Assembly (NCBI GenBank): GCA_031213475.1
Contig: JARUPZ010000027.1
Coordinates: 5,340,132 to 5,404,131, forward strand
Length of the DNA stretch: 64,000 nt
Source: Nereocystis luetkeana
Taxonomy: Eukaryota; Sar; Phaeophyceae; Laminariales; Laminariaceae
Reading direction: 5' to 3'
Shown: piece after piece, positions 1 to 11,394 of the stretch
Numbering within the stretch: position 1 is the stretch's first letter
Layout of the letters: the number at the start of each line of letters is the position of its first letter
Notes under the pieces: model-generated
Database searches by the model: none
Seen by the model: only the letters and a program-made list of their open reading frames with translations
Told to the model about the DNA's origin: nothing
Position numbers and translations under genes: made by a program

Positions 1-93
1 TATTAAACAGGACCTACGGTACACACAAAAACCTACATATTTCGATACTTTTTACTCATAATATATGGTCCTATTTACCATGGTTCCCCGTAA
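1..93 (+). mobile_element. TA-flanked MITE, truncated by window start
   Basis: Contains GGACCTACGGTACACAC, the central AT-rich part and the right terminus GGTTCCCCGTAAATA of the MITE family described at 32445. Confidence 0.6.
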
Positions 94-420
94 ATAGCAG
101 GTACATGCCACCATGGATGGGGTATATACGGATCGCTTCGTCCTCATAGTAATGACTACGCGGTCCTTGTGTTTACGTCCAGGAGAGGTTACTATTCGGG
201 AAAAGGCCGAAACTGGCCTAAAGGCGGGAGAAAATCGCTCGAACAACATCCTGGAGTTGAAGAAAAAAAATCGGGACGGGCCGATTTGGCCTCTTGTCTC
301 ATCTCCACGTTTGCCTTGTCGGCGACGGAGATATTGCGGGTACCCACCGCTGAACACGAACTCAACAACAACGGCAAAAAACAGATAACATCGACAGCTC
401 AGACCACTGACGGGAGGAAC

Positions 421-568
<148 letters not shown>

Positions 569-889
569 GATAGGCGTATGCGCTTATTTCACAGCGACTT
601 GTCCGCTGTTTTTTTCCGCTTGTTTTTTTTCCCGCGTTGGTTTCTTGAAAAACTTCACGAGACGGGCATACAGGATGTGTGATGTATACGTAACATATAT
701 ATATCGCGCCCTCGTCATAAAACAGTAGTAGCAGTGACATGCCATGTGCTGGTGCATCAACATACTCTTGTTGTACGCGACATGTAAGGCTGCATGCGCC
801 TCTTCTTTTTTTTTTTAATACCTATCTGCCTGGTACAAAAGGCCGCGGAACTGGAAGAAACACCAAAACCCTGACTGAGCCTGGTTTGG

Positions 890-1532
890 GTTTGGCTTGG
901 TTTGGTCCGGTTTGGTTTGGTTCGGTTCGGTTCAGTTCGGTTCGGTTCGGTTCGGTTTGGTTTGGTTCGGTTTGGTTTGGTTTGGTTTGGTTTGGTTTGG
1001 TTTGGTGTGGTGTGGTTTGGTTTGGTTTGGTTTGGTTTGGTTTGTTTGATTTGGTTCGGGTTGGTTCGGTTCGGTTCGGTTCGGTTCGGTTCGGTTCGGT
1101 TCGGTTCGGTTCGGTTCGGTTCGGTTCGGTTCGGTTCGATTCGGTTCGGTTCGGTTTGGTTTGGTTGGTTTTGTTTTGTTTGGTTCGGTTCGGTTCGGTT
1201 CGGTTCGGTTCGGTTCGGTTCGGTTCGGTTCGGTTCGGTTCGGTTCGGTTCGGTTCGGTTCGGTTCGGTTCGGTTCGGTTCGGTTCGGTTCGGTTCCGTT
1301 CGGTTCGGTGGTTTGGTTTGGTGTGGTGTGGTTTGGTTTGGTTTGATTTGGTTTGGCTTGGTTTGGTTTGGCTTGGTTTGGTCTGGCTTGGTTTGGTTTG
1401 GTCTGGTCTGTGGTTTGGTTTGGTTTGGTTTGGCTTGGTTTGGTTTGGCTTCGTTTGGTTTGACTTGGTCTGATTTGTTTTTGTACTGTTTTGTTCGGTT
1501 CGGTTCGGTTCGGTTTGGTTCGGTTCGGTAGT
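890..1532. repeat. (GGTTC/GGTTT)n pentanucleotide array
   Basis: About 640 bases of GGTTC and GGTTT units arranged in blocks (pure GGTTC at 1065-1160 and 1180-1305; GGTTT blocks between). Open frames on both strands come from the repeat, not from genes. Confidence 0.92.
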
Positions 1533-2550
1533 TTTTCCTTCGCACGTATTCATCCGCCCGTGTACGTCTAAAAAGACTCCTTGTGCCTTTCGTGGGGACG
1601 AGCTACCGTAGGACAGATTTATCGCAACGAGCAAATGCGAGACTATCATCACCAACAACAACAATACCACCAGCAGCAGGTAGGGTTTTGTCACGAGACT
1701 GTAGGGGATTTTTCCCCGACGGCGGTATTTTCTTCGGCTTCCGCTAACGGCGGCCACCATCACGACCCCGCAGTCCAACCCTAACCCAAACCGGAGCTCT
1801 GCTTGGTGGGTTGGTGTGCCAGCTGGTCGTCGACATTGGAAAGGTTCTATTGGCTGTTCGGGAATATCTGAGGAAGTCCGCCTGAACGGGGAGATAGACC
1901 ACTACGCGAGATCGAGGAACACACAAACACGAAATAAAACCTCACATTTTCAGTTTTCCCGTCTCCTTGCTTCGTCGTTTGCGACCAGACACGGCATAAG
2001 AAAACAAGGCAGAATAACTCGTACCAGTACTGGTATCGCCGTTGTTCCGACCGGGGAAACAAAAAAAGAAAAAAAGGTACGGACACTGGGTATCGGGTAT
2101 GAGTGTAGACTACCACTGCTGTACGTGGGTACAGCAGTACGTAAAAACACGAAGGTTTTAACCAACCTTTCAGCACTGCACTGCTGCCGGGCAGATATAT
2201 GCATTTGACTCAAATTTCAAGGGTTCGGTGCCGACGATGGAACCGCGGTCCTAAAAGAGATACCAGGTAAAAGCGAGAAGACAACACACTACCGTGTGCT
2301 ACACAAATTCAGAACAGCGGTTGAGAGCACGGGGACCGGCATCCCGGTGTATTCTGTTTTAACTCGTGCGACACGCCCAGTAGTACACACACAGGCTGAT
2401 ATCATAAAACAATCATACTGGTGCTGGACACTGGATAACCAACTGGCCCAAAAGTGGCTCCATCACCGAGTGATCCACCACCGGGAAAAAAAAAAATTGT
2501 TGTCACGCCACTCCCCTTTACTTCGTTGAGGGTTCAGCGTCGATATATCA
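1533..2550. other. No supported feature
   Basis: Only short open frames without splice or family support. One short inverted motif (GCTGTACGTGGGTACAGC) lies near 2120. Confidence 0.4.
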
Positions 2551-2551
2551 A

Positions 2552-2641
2552 CCCCTTTAGGAGCGCAGTCCCGTTGTTGGGGACAAACCAGTCAAATTCC
2601 AAGTAGTTTGTCCCCAAAACGGGACTGCGGTACCTAAAGGG
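2552..2641. mobile_element. TTAA-type palindromic mini-element
   Basis: CCCCTTTAGGAGCGCAGTCC to GACTGCGGTACCTAAAGGG, with TCAA/TTGA flanks (mutated TTAA). Confidence 0.6.
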
Positions 2642-2785
2642 TTGAATCATAGCAGGTACCAGGTACGTACCTGGGTATAAATCGGCAAACATGCTGCCTG
2701 GCGCAACCATTACGGCCACGTATTTTATACCACGCCGGCCTGGAAACTCAACTATTAATATGAATATTATACTCCATTATCACTA

Positions 2786-2890
2786 TTACGGGGGACCATA
2801 GTTAATAGGACCTATGGTGTACATAAAAAACTATATATTTAACAATTTTTACGACCAATATTTGGTCCTATTAACTGTGGTCCCCCGTAA
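2786..2890 (+). mobile_element. TA-flanked MITE
   Basis: About 105 bp with inverted ends TTACGGGGGACCATAG and CTGTGGTCCCCCGTAA and TA on both sides. Confidence 0.75.
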
Positions 2891-3409
2891 TACAAAACGG
2901 AGAAAACAATCGAGCAGCATCGGTCAGAGCATTTCCCCCCCCCCCCCCCCACAAATTTGGCACGTCGCAATCGTGCGACTGCTTCTCATTCCTAACACGA
3001 CGAAAAACAGCACCGCGCCATCAGCAAGACGGAACACAAAATAAATACGGAGAGGTACGTTTATGGTTGATTCAGCTCTCCTTCGCCAAGCGCGTGCCAA
3101 ATCCTACTGCTGTACGATGCACTATCTTAGTTCCCCGCAGCTCGCGGCGGCAGCAGTCTCTTGCGTTCAGTGACAGCCGCTTACCAAAGGCGTGCACCGT
3201 AAAAACACGCGAGATAGCACCCACCCGCCCTCGGAGGATTCTTCAAGCCGGTTTTCTCGACAGAGTGGAGACTCTACCACGTAGTGCGATAGGCACCGAG
3301 CGACGCGTCCGTTTTTAATCTTTTCGACCTACTCTTTCGAAGAGCGGCCAGCTATGAAGTGTGTGCCCGGGCGCCGCCCCCACTGGCTTGGAGAAAATTG
3401 CGTTATTAA

Positions 3410-3499
3410 CACCTTTAGAACCGCAGTCCCGTTTTGGGGACAAACTACTTGAAATTTGAGAGGTCTGTCCCCAAAACGGGACTGCGGTTCTAAAAGGGA
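3410..3499. mobile_element. TTAA-type palindromic mini-element
   Basis: ACACCTTTAGAACCGCAGTCC left arm and GGACTGCGGTTCTAAAAGGG right arm. TTAA lies just left. Confidence 0.6.
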
Positions 3500-3825
3500 T
3501 TTCATCTTAGAGGGGGTTGTGTTATCCTGCATGTTCAGCTTTCGGTACTCTGCTGGATGCTTCGCTTCTCCAACATTTTAGAACATTTTAGTTAGTTTTT
3601 TTGTAATAACCCTTCAAAATAGCCCCCGAAGTTTTTCAAGCAGAATCCGTTTTTTTTCGACTTTTTAACTACAAGGTACCAGGCATCATTTCTGCGGTAT
3701 TAATGGTATTGTTTGAAAGCAATTCATCTCCAGGGGGAACAGCACACACCATCATCCATGCTCGATCTGTCCAAAAATGCATACAAGGTTCCCCATCCCC
3801 TACCCAATCACGCCGTCTTTGTTAA

Positions 3826-3915
3826 CCCTTTTAGGACCCCAGTCCCGTTTAGGGGAGAACCTACTTAATTTTTTATTGTTTTGTCCACACTTATGGGACT
3901 GCGGTGCTAAAAGGG
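3826..3915. mobile_element. TTAA-flanked palindromic mini-element (piggyBac-like ends)
   Basis: A near-perfect hairpin of about 90 bp beginning CCCTTTTAGGACCCCAGTCC and ending GACTGCGGTGCTAAAAGGG. It is flanked by TTAA at 3822-3825 and 3916-3919. TTAA target duplication and CCCTTT termini are hallmarks of piggyBac-type transposition. Confidence 0.65.
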
Positions 3916-3935
3916 TTAATATTCAACACATCGCG

Positions 3936-4214
3936 TGGGTCGGACTTTGACTTTATTTGAAAAAATAAAAAAGGATTCAATTGTTGAGAGCGCCTTGCAG
4001 CGTGGGTAGGCACAATTCGATGCGAGTCGACGAGAGGGAAGAAAAGGCTGAAATTTTCTCGCGATAAAAAATTGAAGGCACGTACCGTAGCGGGAAGGGG
4101 GGAGAAGAGCCTGCTATGTGACCCCGGATCTGAGTTACGAGTTGGAAGGAGAGAGAGAAGAAGATGTGCGAAGATAATGAATGGGATGAGAAAAAAAAAG
4201 AAAAAAAAAAGTAT
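3936..4214 (+). mobile_element. tRNA-derived SINE, 5' truncated
   Basis: Starts at TCGGACTTTGACTTTATTTG, downstream of the internal promoter, and runs to an A-rich tail. It sits directly after a TTAA-flanked palindrome. Confidence 0.68.
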
Positions 4215-4682
4215 ACATCCACAGATCCCAGATTTCGTTCGCACATAATAGTACCAGTATGATACAATCTTGATCTTTCAAGTGTAAAACGAGAACGGGG
4301 AGCGGGGGGTCGGCTTGTTCCGATGCTCGATATTAGAAAATGCAGAACGCAGAATGGGTCGTGGGTATTTATTTCACTCTTCAGGTACTCTGCTGTGTGT
4401 GTGTGTTCTTCACATTAAACCGTTCTTTCTACCCGTCGACATCCAGCACAACCAGTGTCCGTGCCGATTCTTCAATCCTGCAGAGTTACAAGCTCTGTGG
4501 TCAGAAAACTACGCCGCAGAGATATGATAAATACTATCTGTACGCTGTACGTTAGCCGGCGTTCCGGGTAGCTTGGTAGGTGGTCCGCGTGCCCAATAAG
4601 ATCAATTTTGTGGGTTCAAGTCTCAACGAGTAAATACTCGCACGACGTAAGGACTTTTTCTTGCATAACAGATGATTCTTAA

Positions 4683-4772
4683 CCCTTTTAGGACCGCCGT
4701 CCCGTTTTGGGGACAAACTACTTGGAATTTGACTGGTTTGTCACCAAAAACGGGACTGCGGTTCTGAAAGGG
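4683..4772. mobile_element. TTAA-type palindromic mini-element
   Basis: TTAA, then CCCTTTTAGGACCGCCGTCC. The right arm is GGGACTGCGGTTCTGAAAGGG. The right flank is mutated. Confidence 0.6.
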
Positions 4773-5332
4773 AAAGCGCGAGAGAGTGAGTTATTAATAT
4801 TAATAGCAACATTCGATGAAAATCGACGAGCAGTGGGAATTCTGAACCCAGCGGGAATGCTGAACCCTATTATTGCGCGATAAAAATGAAGGCACGTACC
4901 GGGGGGGAGAAGGGAAGACACCTGTGATCACGGCTTGTCCAGAAGATCGCTGAGGGTAAATCCTCCTACGAGTTAAGCTGGAAAGTAAAAACGATGATTG
5001 AAACAAAAAAAAAAAACGTTACGCAGGCAATGCCCATGTCATCGTGCTGGATACGGCAGGCACGGCATAGACATTTTATTAATATGAAAAGAGAGAAAAC
5101 AAAAGAAGTAAACAACAAAAGAAAACACAGCAAACGAAACAAAATAAATCTACATGTACCTAAGTCTCACTCTAATCCCAGGTGTTTTGTCCCCACAACG
5201 TAAGTGCAGCTCTAAAGGGGTTGCAGCAGTAACAGTATTCCAGCAGTAATAGTTATTTAATGGTCGTGTGCCTTTTCTTCGGCGACGATAGGATGGCGTC
5301 AGCCGTAGTCAATTGTTATTAAAAATCTTACC

Positions 5333-5706
5333 TAATACTTCCGGGTTTGCACCCACCAGTGTATACCAGCGCAGTCCCACCAATGATTCCCGAGACCGAT
5401 TTGGAGCGGTAGCGAACCCACCATTACACCAGCGCAGTCGCACTATAGCCTAGGTTCCCGAGACTGATTTGGAGCGGTAGCGAACCCACCAATACACCAG
5501 CGCAGTCGCACTATAGCCTAGGTTCCCCGAGATTGATTTGGAGGGGTAGCGACCCACCAATATATACCAGCGCAGTCCTTCTAGCCTAGGTTCCCCGAGG
5601 CCGTTTGGAGCGGTAGCGAACCCACCAATGTACCAGCGCAGTCCCACTAACCTATGATTCCCGAAACTGATATGGAGCGGTAGCGAACCCACCAATGTAC
5701 CAGCGT
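5333..5706. repeat. Minisatellite, five units of about 70-85 bp
   Basis: Each unit contains ACCAGCGCAGTC, CCTAGGTTCCCGAGACTG and TTTGGAGCGGTAGCGAACCC. It is followed at 5707-5930 by a degenerate TGTGTGC/CTGTG-rich stretch. Confidence 0.8.
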
Positions 5707-6179
5707 CGTTGGGTGTGCGCCCTCTGTGCTGCGTGTTATGTTCCGTGTTCTGTGTGCCTGCTGTGTTGCTCAGTGTTTTCCCCGTGTGCTGTGCATTATG
5801 TGTGCTTGCTGTGTGTGCCGTACGCTCTGGGTATTTGGTGTGTGCTGTGTGCGTTTGCTGTGTGCGTTTGCTGTGCTGTGTGCTGTGTGTGGGTCCTGCT
5901 GTGCATCAGTGTCACACAGACCCGCATCTGATCTTCCTTCATGTCACACAGAAACTCCCTCCACGGAAGCGTACACAATACATTTCCGTCTCGTTTTCGT
6001 CCCTTTTCTCGTACCCCGGGGCTGATTATACATTGCCCCTCGTATTTCCACCTTACAACGTTTAACGAAACCCCGACCCGTGAAATTCAAAATTGGAAAA
6101 ATTGATTCAACGGCCTACCGCCGTACGGCTGTAGTCTTTCGTCGTACAGCCGTGTGGCTTCCTGCCACCACCCCTGCTC

Positions 6180-6518
6180 GTACTGCGTTCGATGGTGCTC
6201 TCCTCTGCCGGAGCCACCAGCACGCTGTCTTTGGACTGTTCGACGTTCTGGCGACGCTTGCCTACGGCATGTACCTCAACGACAACCTCTATCAGCACTC
6301 CATGTCTGGCATCGATCGTCCGGGCGTCCTGGTACGTCCTGGTACGTCCTGGTACACCCGGCCACCTTGCGAGGGCAATAGCATGGCATCCAGAATACGT
6401 GTACAGCGCCCTCCACTACCGCCATACTTTGCCGATAGCGCGGGGAAGATTGAGTGCCAAGGGAGATGGGCACTTCGGCTTCTGCTCTACCCTCAACGGG
6501 ATGAACCTCAACGCCAAC
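6180..6518 (+). CDS. Exon-like segments of an unrecognised gene or pseudogene (part 1)
   Basis: Two stretches have codon-like third-position bias. About 6190-6320 reads HAVFGLFDVLATLAYGMYL, then NDNLYQHSMSGI. About 6360-6518 reads AWHPEYVYSALHYRHTLPIA, then RGRLSAKGDGHFGFCSTLN, ending LNANE before GTACGA. The two are in different frames and separated by a GGTACGTCCT triplicate at 6328-6356. I do not recognise the family. A decayed mobile-element gene is as likely as a host gene. Confidence 0.33.
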
Positions 6519-6689
6519 GAGGTACGATAGTTTGCGGATTCTGTACTTGGTACCGCTGCACCTCTGACACGATAAACGTTAATATTCACAGCCTTCAACA
6601 GCAGCATGTGCATTTCTCGACCTGGTGCGTTTTGCGTCGCAACCACACCACGAGTGCCGCAGGTACGAGTACCTCTCCAACAGCCTCTG

Positions 6690-6795
6690 TTACGGGGGGA
6701 CCATAGCAAATAGAACCAAACATTGTAGGTGCAAATAGCGAAATACATAGGTTTTTGTATGCACCGTAGGTCCTATTTAATATGGTCCCCCGTAA
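6690..6795 (+). mobile_element. TA-flanked MITE
   Basis: Inverted ends TTACGGGGGGACCATAG and ATATGGTCCCCCGTAA. It separates exon-like segments of the 6.2-8.4 kb unit. Confidence 0.75.
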
Positions 6796-7226
6796 TAGTA
6801 CAGATAGGCAACCTCTACTCGTAGTCGCAAGTACGAGATACAAGTTCTCGTGTAACCAAAATGAGGTTGTCTGCTTATCTATATAGACACACAGCAATGA
6901 CGTGGTGCAGGTAGTCGTATAATCGCAATTTTGACCCTCCACACGAGGTGCCCTTCAAACATCGAAGCACGAGTTGCGGGTACTCGGGCACGTGCCGTAC
7001 TAATTCGTGCGTTCTTGTAGGTATAACTTGCGAGTACTCGTATATAATTTCAAGTCTTGGTATAATTCTTCGACTTCCGATCCGACTACTGCTGTTGTAG
7101 CGCCCCACATATTGACTGCGCCTTCTATCGTCTCACATCATCCAGGCAACATTGCAGGGGGGGGTGATGTACTACAGTACTGCAGTAACCATTACCGTTG
7201 ATGCTCCAACATGTGGTACCTGCAGG

Positions 7227-7400
7227 CTACCCAATCTCCCGGATGTTCGACAGCTTGAGGACAGCATCGCCAACGCCATCGTCAACCACGTCACCGTACG
7301 CCGTGTCAAGACTGCTGCCCACCTCGGCGCGACGTCCAACCAGCCTGAAAGTCGCCTTCTTTTCGACATTTGGAGGGGGCATGGGCTCGTACTACTGTAG
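7227..7400 (+). CDS. Exon-like segment of the same unrecognised gene (part 2)
   Basis: Follows GTACCTGCAG with the frame LPNLPDVRQLEDSIANAIV, then NHVTVRRVKTAAHLG and ESRLLFDIWRGHG, stopping at 7400. GC-ending codons dominate. The next segment, 7412-7570, reads in a different frame (SVFDAQLRRAFEDHLVAFG, then TKTVHAVAFVNAKR). Either an intron or a frameshift lies between them. Confidence 0.33.
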   Translation, partial: LPNLPDVRQLEDSIANAIVNHVTVRRVKTAAHLGATSNQPESRLLFDIWRGHGLVLL

Positions 7401-8012
7401 GGTTCGATTTTCAGATGGACACAACACCACGAAATCCTTGTCGGTGTTCGACGCGCAGCTTCGGCGGGCCTTCGAGGACCATCTGGTTGCCTTCGGAGCC
7501 TCTTCCGAGGGAACCAAGACGGTGCACGCGGTGGCGTTCGTCAATGCCAAACGGCGCCATTCTCAAACGGGACAAAGGCCGTCTAAAGACAGTCATGGGA
7601 GCACGCCGACCTACCGGAAGTACTATGACAGTGGTGCGACGACATCTCCAGGCAAGAACACGTTCAACAGGGACACAAAGGCACTGCAGATGCAACCTCT
7701 AGCTACGTACCTGGTGCTCTGTAACGCTGCTGGTATTCTTGACTCTTATCAATAGTCCGCCTTCGTTCGCGTTCCCTCTACGAGTATCAGATCGTCACGA
7801 GCAAAAACGTGGACCAAGGACGAGGCATCGCGAACGCTACCTGCGGGATTCTCCGGGGCTGGGGAGTCACCGGCGCGTTCTTGGATGTATGCGCCAAGAG
7901 ACGAAAACGAGTTGACGTGCAAACGGCCTGCGTGGGCTATCATAGAACCTACCGCTGGAAAGGGAAAAGGGACCATAGCAAAAGGATGAAACATTCAAAG
8001 AGTAACACGTAT

Positions 8013-8113
8013 GGGTGCCTTCATGTCGTGGTCCGGCCGTAAGTGGGGCTTATACAGGAACTGGGTGCCTTCATGTCGTGGTCCGGCCGTAAGTGGGGCT
8101 TAATACAGGAACT
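8013..8113. repeat. Tandem duplication, 50-bp unit
   Basis: Two adjacent, nearly identical copies of a unit starting GGGTGCCTTCATGTCGTGG. The only difference is one extra A in the second copy, so the duplication is recent. Confidence 0.85.
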
Positions 8114-8168
8114 CGACTGCCGATTGTGGTAGCGGCATGCATGACGGTGCACAGAGTTCAGGGCGTAG

Positions 8169-8360
8169 GGTTCGAACGAGGAGCCCTGTGGATACCGCTT
8201 AGAGGGTTCTTCGCGCAGGGACAAGGGTCCACCACTGATTCTAGAGGGGCTGTTCCTAGTACTCCCAGATAATGCCCTGCAGAATAGAGAGGAAGAGAAA
8301 GCCCTCGTCAGGGACGCGTTCCAGCCACCGCTAGATGCCATCAAGGCTCTGGACGACACG
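8169..8360 (+). CDS. Exon-like segment ending in a stop (part 3)
   Basis: A frame without a Met, after a TAG at 8166, reading PLILEGLFLVLPDNALQ, then EEEKALVRDAFQPPLDAIK and ending ALDDT*. It may be the 3' end of the 6.2-8.4 kb unit or an unrelated fragment. No family assignment. Confidence 0.28.
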
Positions 8361-8722
8361 TAGGGCCCGAGCCCCGTCGACCGTCGAAGTAGACACGGTC
8401 AGAAGACTGTTCAGGTATGCCACGTTGTGGAATTCTCGAAAGCCCTACTTGAGCCCTGCACTCTGGACTGGAGTATGGACAACCATTGCACAACCACAGG
8501 GCACGTACGCGCTCAACTCATAGAGAAGCATTGGGTCGCCAGTATTCGCTCCCACCAACCCACGACTCCCGAACACCATCTTCTCGCCAAAGCGAGCTAC
8601 CAAAACGCTGTGACTTCGCTTCCACCAACACACGCCTCCCGGAAACCATCTTCTCGCCAGAGCAAGCCACCAAAACAATGTGACATGACACTTTCAATTC
8701 ACCCTGCTCCGTCAAAGTATTG

Positions 8723-8826
8723 TTACGGGGGACCATAGTAAACAGGACCAAATCTTGATGGTAAAAATAGGCAAATATATAGGTTCTTGTGGGTACGATA
8801 GGTCCTATTACTGTGGTCCCCCGTAA
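8723..8826 (+). mobile_element. TA-flanked MITE
   Basis: Inverted ends TTACGGGGGACCATAG and CTGTGGTCCCCCGTAA. It belongs to the 'AGTAAACAGGACC' subgroup. Confidence 0.75.
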
Positions 8827-9051
8827 TAGTACGGGACAATCCGACATCTAACGGCAGGTGTCGATACATACGCCAATAGAAGGCAATAATACTCCCATAG
8901 GCTTGCGACGAGGTTTTCACGGAACGGCCTCGCAAAAACCCTTTTTGCTTCCTCCTCCCCTACCGTGGATTCTCCATCCTACACAGACAGGAAGGAGATC
9001 GTACAAGTTCTGTGGCCGAAAAACTACAGCAGTACCCGGGAGTTTCCGGGG

Positions 9052-9178
9052 GGGGCGGGGTAATCTTTTGTTACTTGCCTTAGTCATTTGACCATTGACC
9101 ACGCATCCCTTTCGAGACGGAGCACCGTTCCTACTCCTAATAGAGACACCTCCAACATTTGGGCGCTCAATACCGCGG
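9052..9178 (-). mobile_element. LINE 3' end, minus strand
   Basis: Reverse complement of the family tail: a G-rich run, CTTTTGTTACTTGCC, ACCACGCATCCCTTTCGAGA, then TAATAGAGACACCTCC. A GGGA repeat follows at 9180-9214. Confidence 0.6.
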
Positions 9179-9524
9179 GGAGGGAGGGAGGGAGGGAGGG
9201 AGGGGGGGGGGGGATGCCGGGCAGACCATAAAATACATCGTACCAGGTATACCAGTGTCATACATCTAAAAAAACATGTCATTAGCCAATGCAATACCAA
9301 ACGCACGAGACACGTACGAAAAACTGGAACTGATAGAACATTTTTATGCCAAAACATACCAGGTCTTCAATGCTCGAGTACAGCAGTAACACATGCCAGT
9401 GCCATGTGTAATACCTGGTACGTGCGATAGACTCAGGTACATGATCCATCGGCCTCTGGGAGAGCTTTTTTCTTACTACTATTGATAGGATTACGAGCTC
9501 GGAAAAAACTCCGCTTTGTGCGTA

Positions 9525-9628
9525 TTACGGGGACCATGGTAAATAGGACCAGATATTGTCAATAGAAATCGGTAAACGTATGGGTTCTTGTGTCTACCAC
9601 AGGTCCTATTTACTATGGCCCCCCGTAA
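9525..9628 (+). mobile_element. TA-flanked MITE
   Basis: Inverted ends TTACGGGGACCATGG and CTATGGCCCCCCGTAA. Confidence 0.75.
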
Positions 9629-9847
9629 TAGTACGTACCTGGTATTAATAGTGCCTTTGTCCGGTGATATTTCCTTTCGTTTAGATACTATTAGATACTT
9701 CCAAAATTAGGCCGCATGTGAAACCGTCGTAAAAATGAATTTCGAAACACACTGGCGATTCATACGATTACGTCCCGAGTCCCGACCAGGTACCAGGTAT
9801 CAATGTATCAATCAGCGCATTAGATCTACGATGTTGCGAAGTACCTG

Positions 9848-10192
9848 GTCGCCCCGGTGGTTCAAGTGGTTAACCTCGAATTCTACTTGTTTGAGTCCTG
9901 GGTTCGAGCCCTAGGAGGGTCGGACTTTGACTTTATTTGCAAAAATAAAAAAAGGGATTCAATTGTTGAGAGCGCCTTGCAGCGTGGGTAGGCACAATTC
10001 GATGCGAGTCGACGAGGGAAGAAAAGGCTGAAATCTTCTCGCGATAAAAATGAAGGCACGTACCGTAGCGGGAAGGGGGGAGAAGAGCCTGCTATGTGAC
10101 CCCGGATCTGAGTTACGAGTTGGAAGGAGAGAGAGAAGAAGATGTGCGAAGATAATGAATGGGATGGAAAAAAAAAAAAAAAAAAAAAAAAT
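9848..10192 (+). mobile_element. tRNA-derived SINE with poly(A) tail, full length
   Basis: The head resembles a tRNA 5' region. The A-box is TGGTTCAAGTGG and the B-box GGGTTCGAGCCC, about 35 bases apart, as RNA polymerase III internal promoters require. The body contains GGGTCGGACTTTGACTTT, GAGAGCGCCTTGCAGCG and GAGAGAAGAAGATGTGCG and ends GAATGGGATGG plus an A tract. No protein-coding potential is expected. Confidence 0.75.
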
Positions 10193-10449
10193 AGTACGTT
10201 ATACGTGTAAGCTTATTGGCAAAGGAACGACGCGGGAGGATATAGACCGCATTCACCGAATTTGCCGTACTGCTTTTGCATCGAACCCACTCAGGTACGT
10301 AGCTCCGTGGTGCTTTTTGAAAGCTCTGCGCAGGGATGATATGTAGGGTGTAGGGTATTCTTGCCATTCCTCGCTGCTCAATTCAACACAACCGTGTCAA
10401 GTTCCCGAACGCATCTCTTGCAGTACAGTCGTATTTATCAGGGTTCTTC

Positions 10450-10970
10450 ACGGTGCGGTTTTTCCTATCGGTTCGATTCGGTGCGGTTAACCGCACCGCA
10501 CCGCACCGTAGGATTTTTGCCTCTTGAAAACAGCACCGCACCGAACCGCACCGCAGGTCGAACGAAATAGGAAGACCGCACCGAACCGCACCGTAGGATT
10601 TCAAATATAACCGAACCGCACCGCAGGGTTCTCGACATCTTCAAACCGCACCGAACCGCACCGTAGCATTTACGATATTTTAAACCGCACCGAACAGCAC
10701 CGTGGGATATATCACAGCACCGAACCGCAGATTTCACAATATCTGAAAACCGCACCGAACCGCACCGGAAGATTCCTGATTTCTTGAAACCGCACCGAGC
10801 CGCACCGTAGGAATGCCATCGAAACCGCACAGCACCGTGTGCGTCAAGATACGGTGCCAAAAACCGTTAGATCGGTCATTTAACGGCGCGGTTAAGTTGA
10901 AACCGTAGAAAAACCGCCGTTCCATCGCCCGCGGAACGGTGCATTAGGGTCACGGTTTCGCACGGCTCAT
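10450..10970. repeat. AACCGCACCG minisatellite, block 1
   Basis: Units of roughly 40-50 bases built from ACCGCACCGAACCGCACC, followed by GTAGGATTT-like spacers. Confidence 0.82.
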
Positions 10971-11394
10971 GACGGTTTCTGCACGGTTTCGTGTCAAAAG
11001 TGTTCCCGCTGGCTTGGTTGATTTTATGGTATTGCATATTTTGAACATTTTTGTGGTTGAAAAACAAAAAAGGTTAAATTGTTTGTATTTGTATATTTCC
11101 GGTATATTATTATAATAGAGTGTGCGAAATAAAAAAATACGAATTTTGCTTTATCTATTCCCCCGTTACCGACGACTATTATTAATACCAGGTAATAGTC
11201 AAAAAGCCTAATCGAATTTGCATAAAAATGACCAAGTTATGCATTTTTGGATAGCATATTATACTACTATACCAGAGCCATATTTGTGTCATACGAGATT
11301 CGACCGATGCATTCTGTTGACCGAAAACTCTCCGGACACTTTGGGTTGACCAAGCTTGCCCCGAGAGTGGCCTGGGGTCATGTCTGCTACAGGC

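Noticed and set aside
739..1778. Long open frames on both strands (Phe-Gly-Ser-Val-Arg and Pro-Asn-Arg-Thr repeats)
   Set aside because: They are translations of the GGTTC/GGTTT pentanucleotide array. Any frame lacks stops, and no non-repetitive coding part exists.
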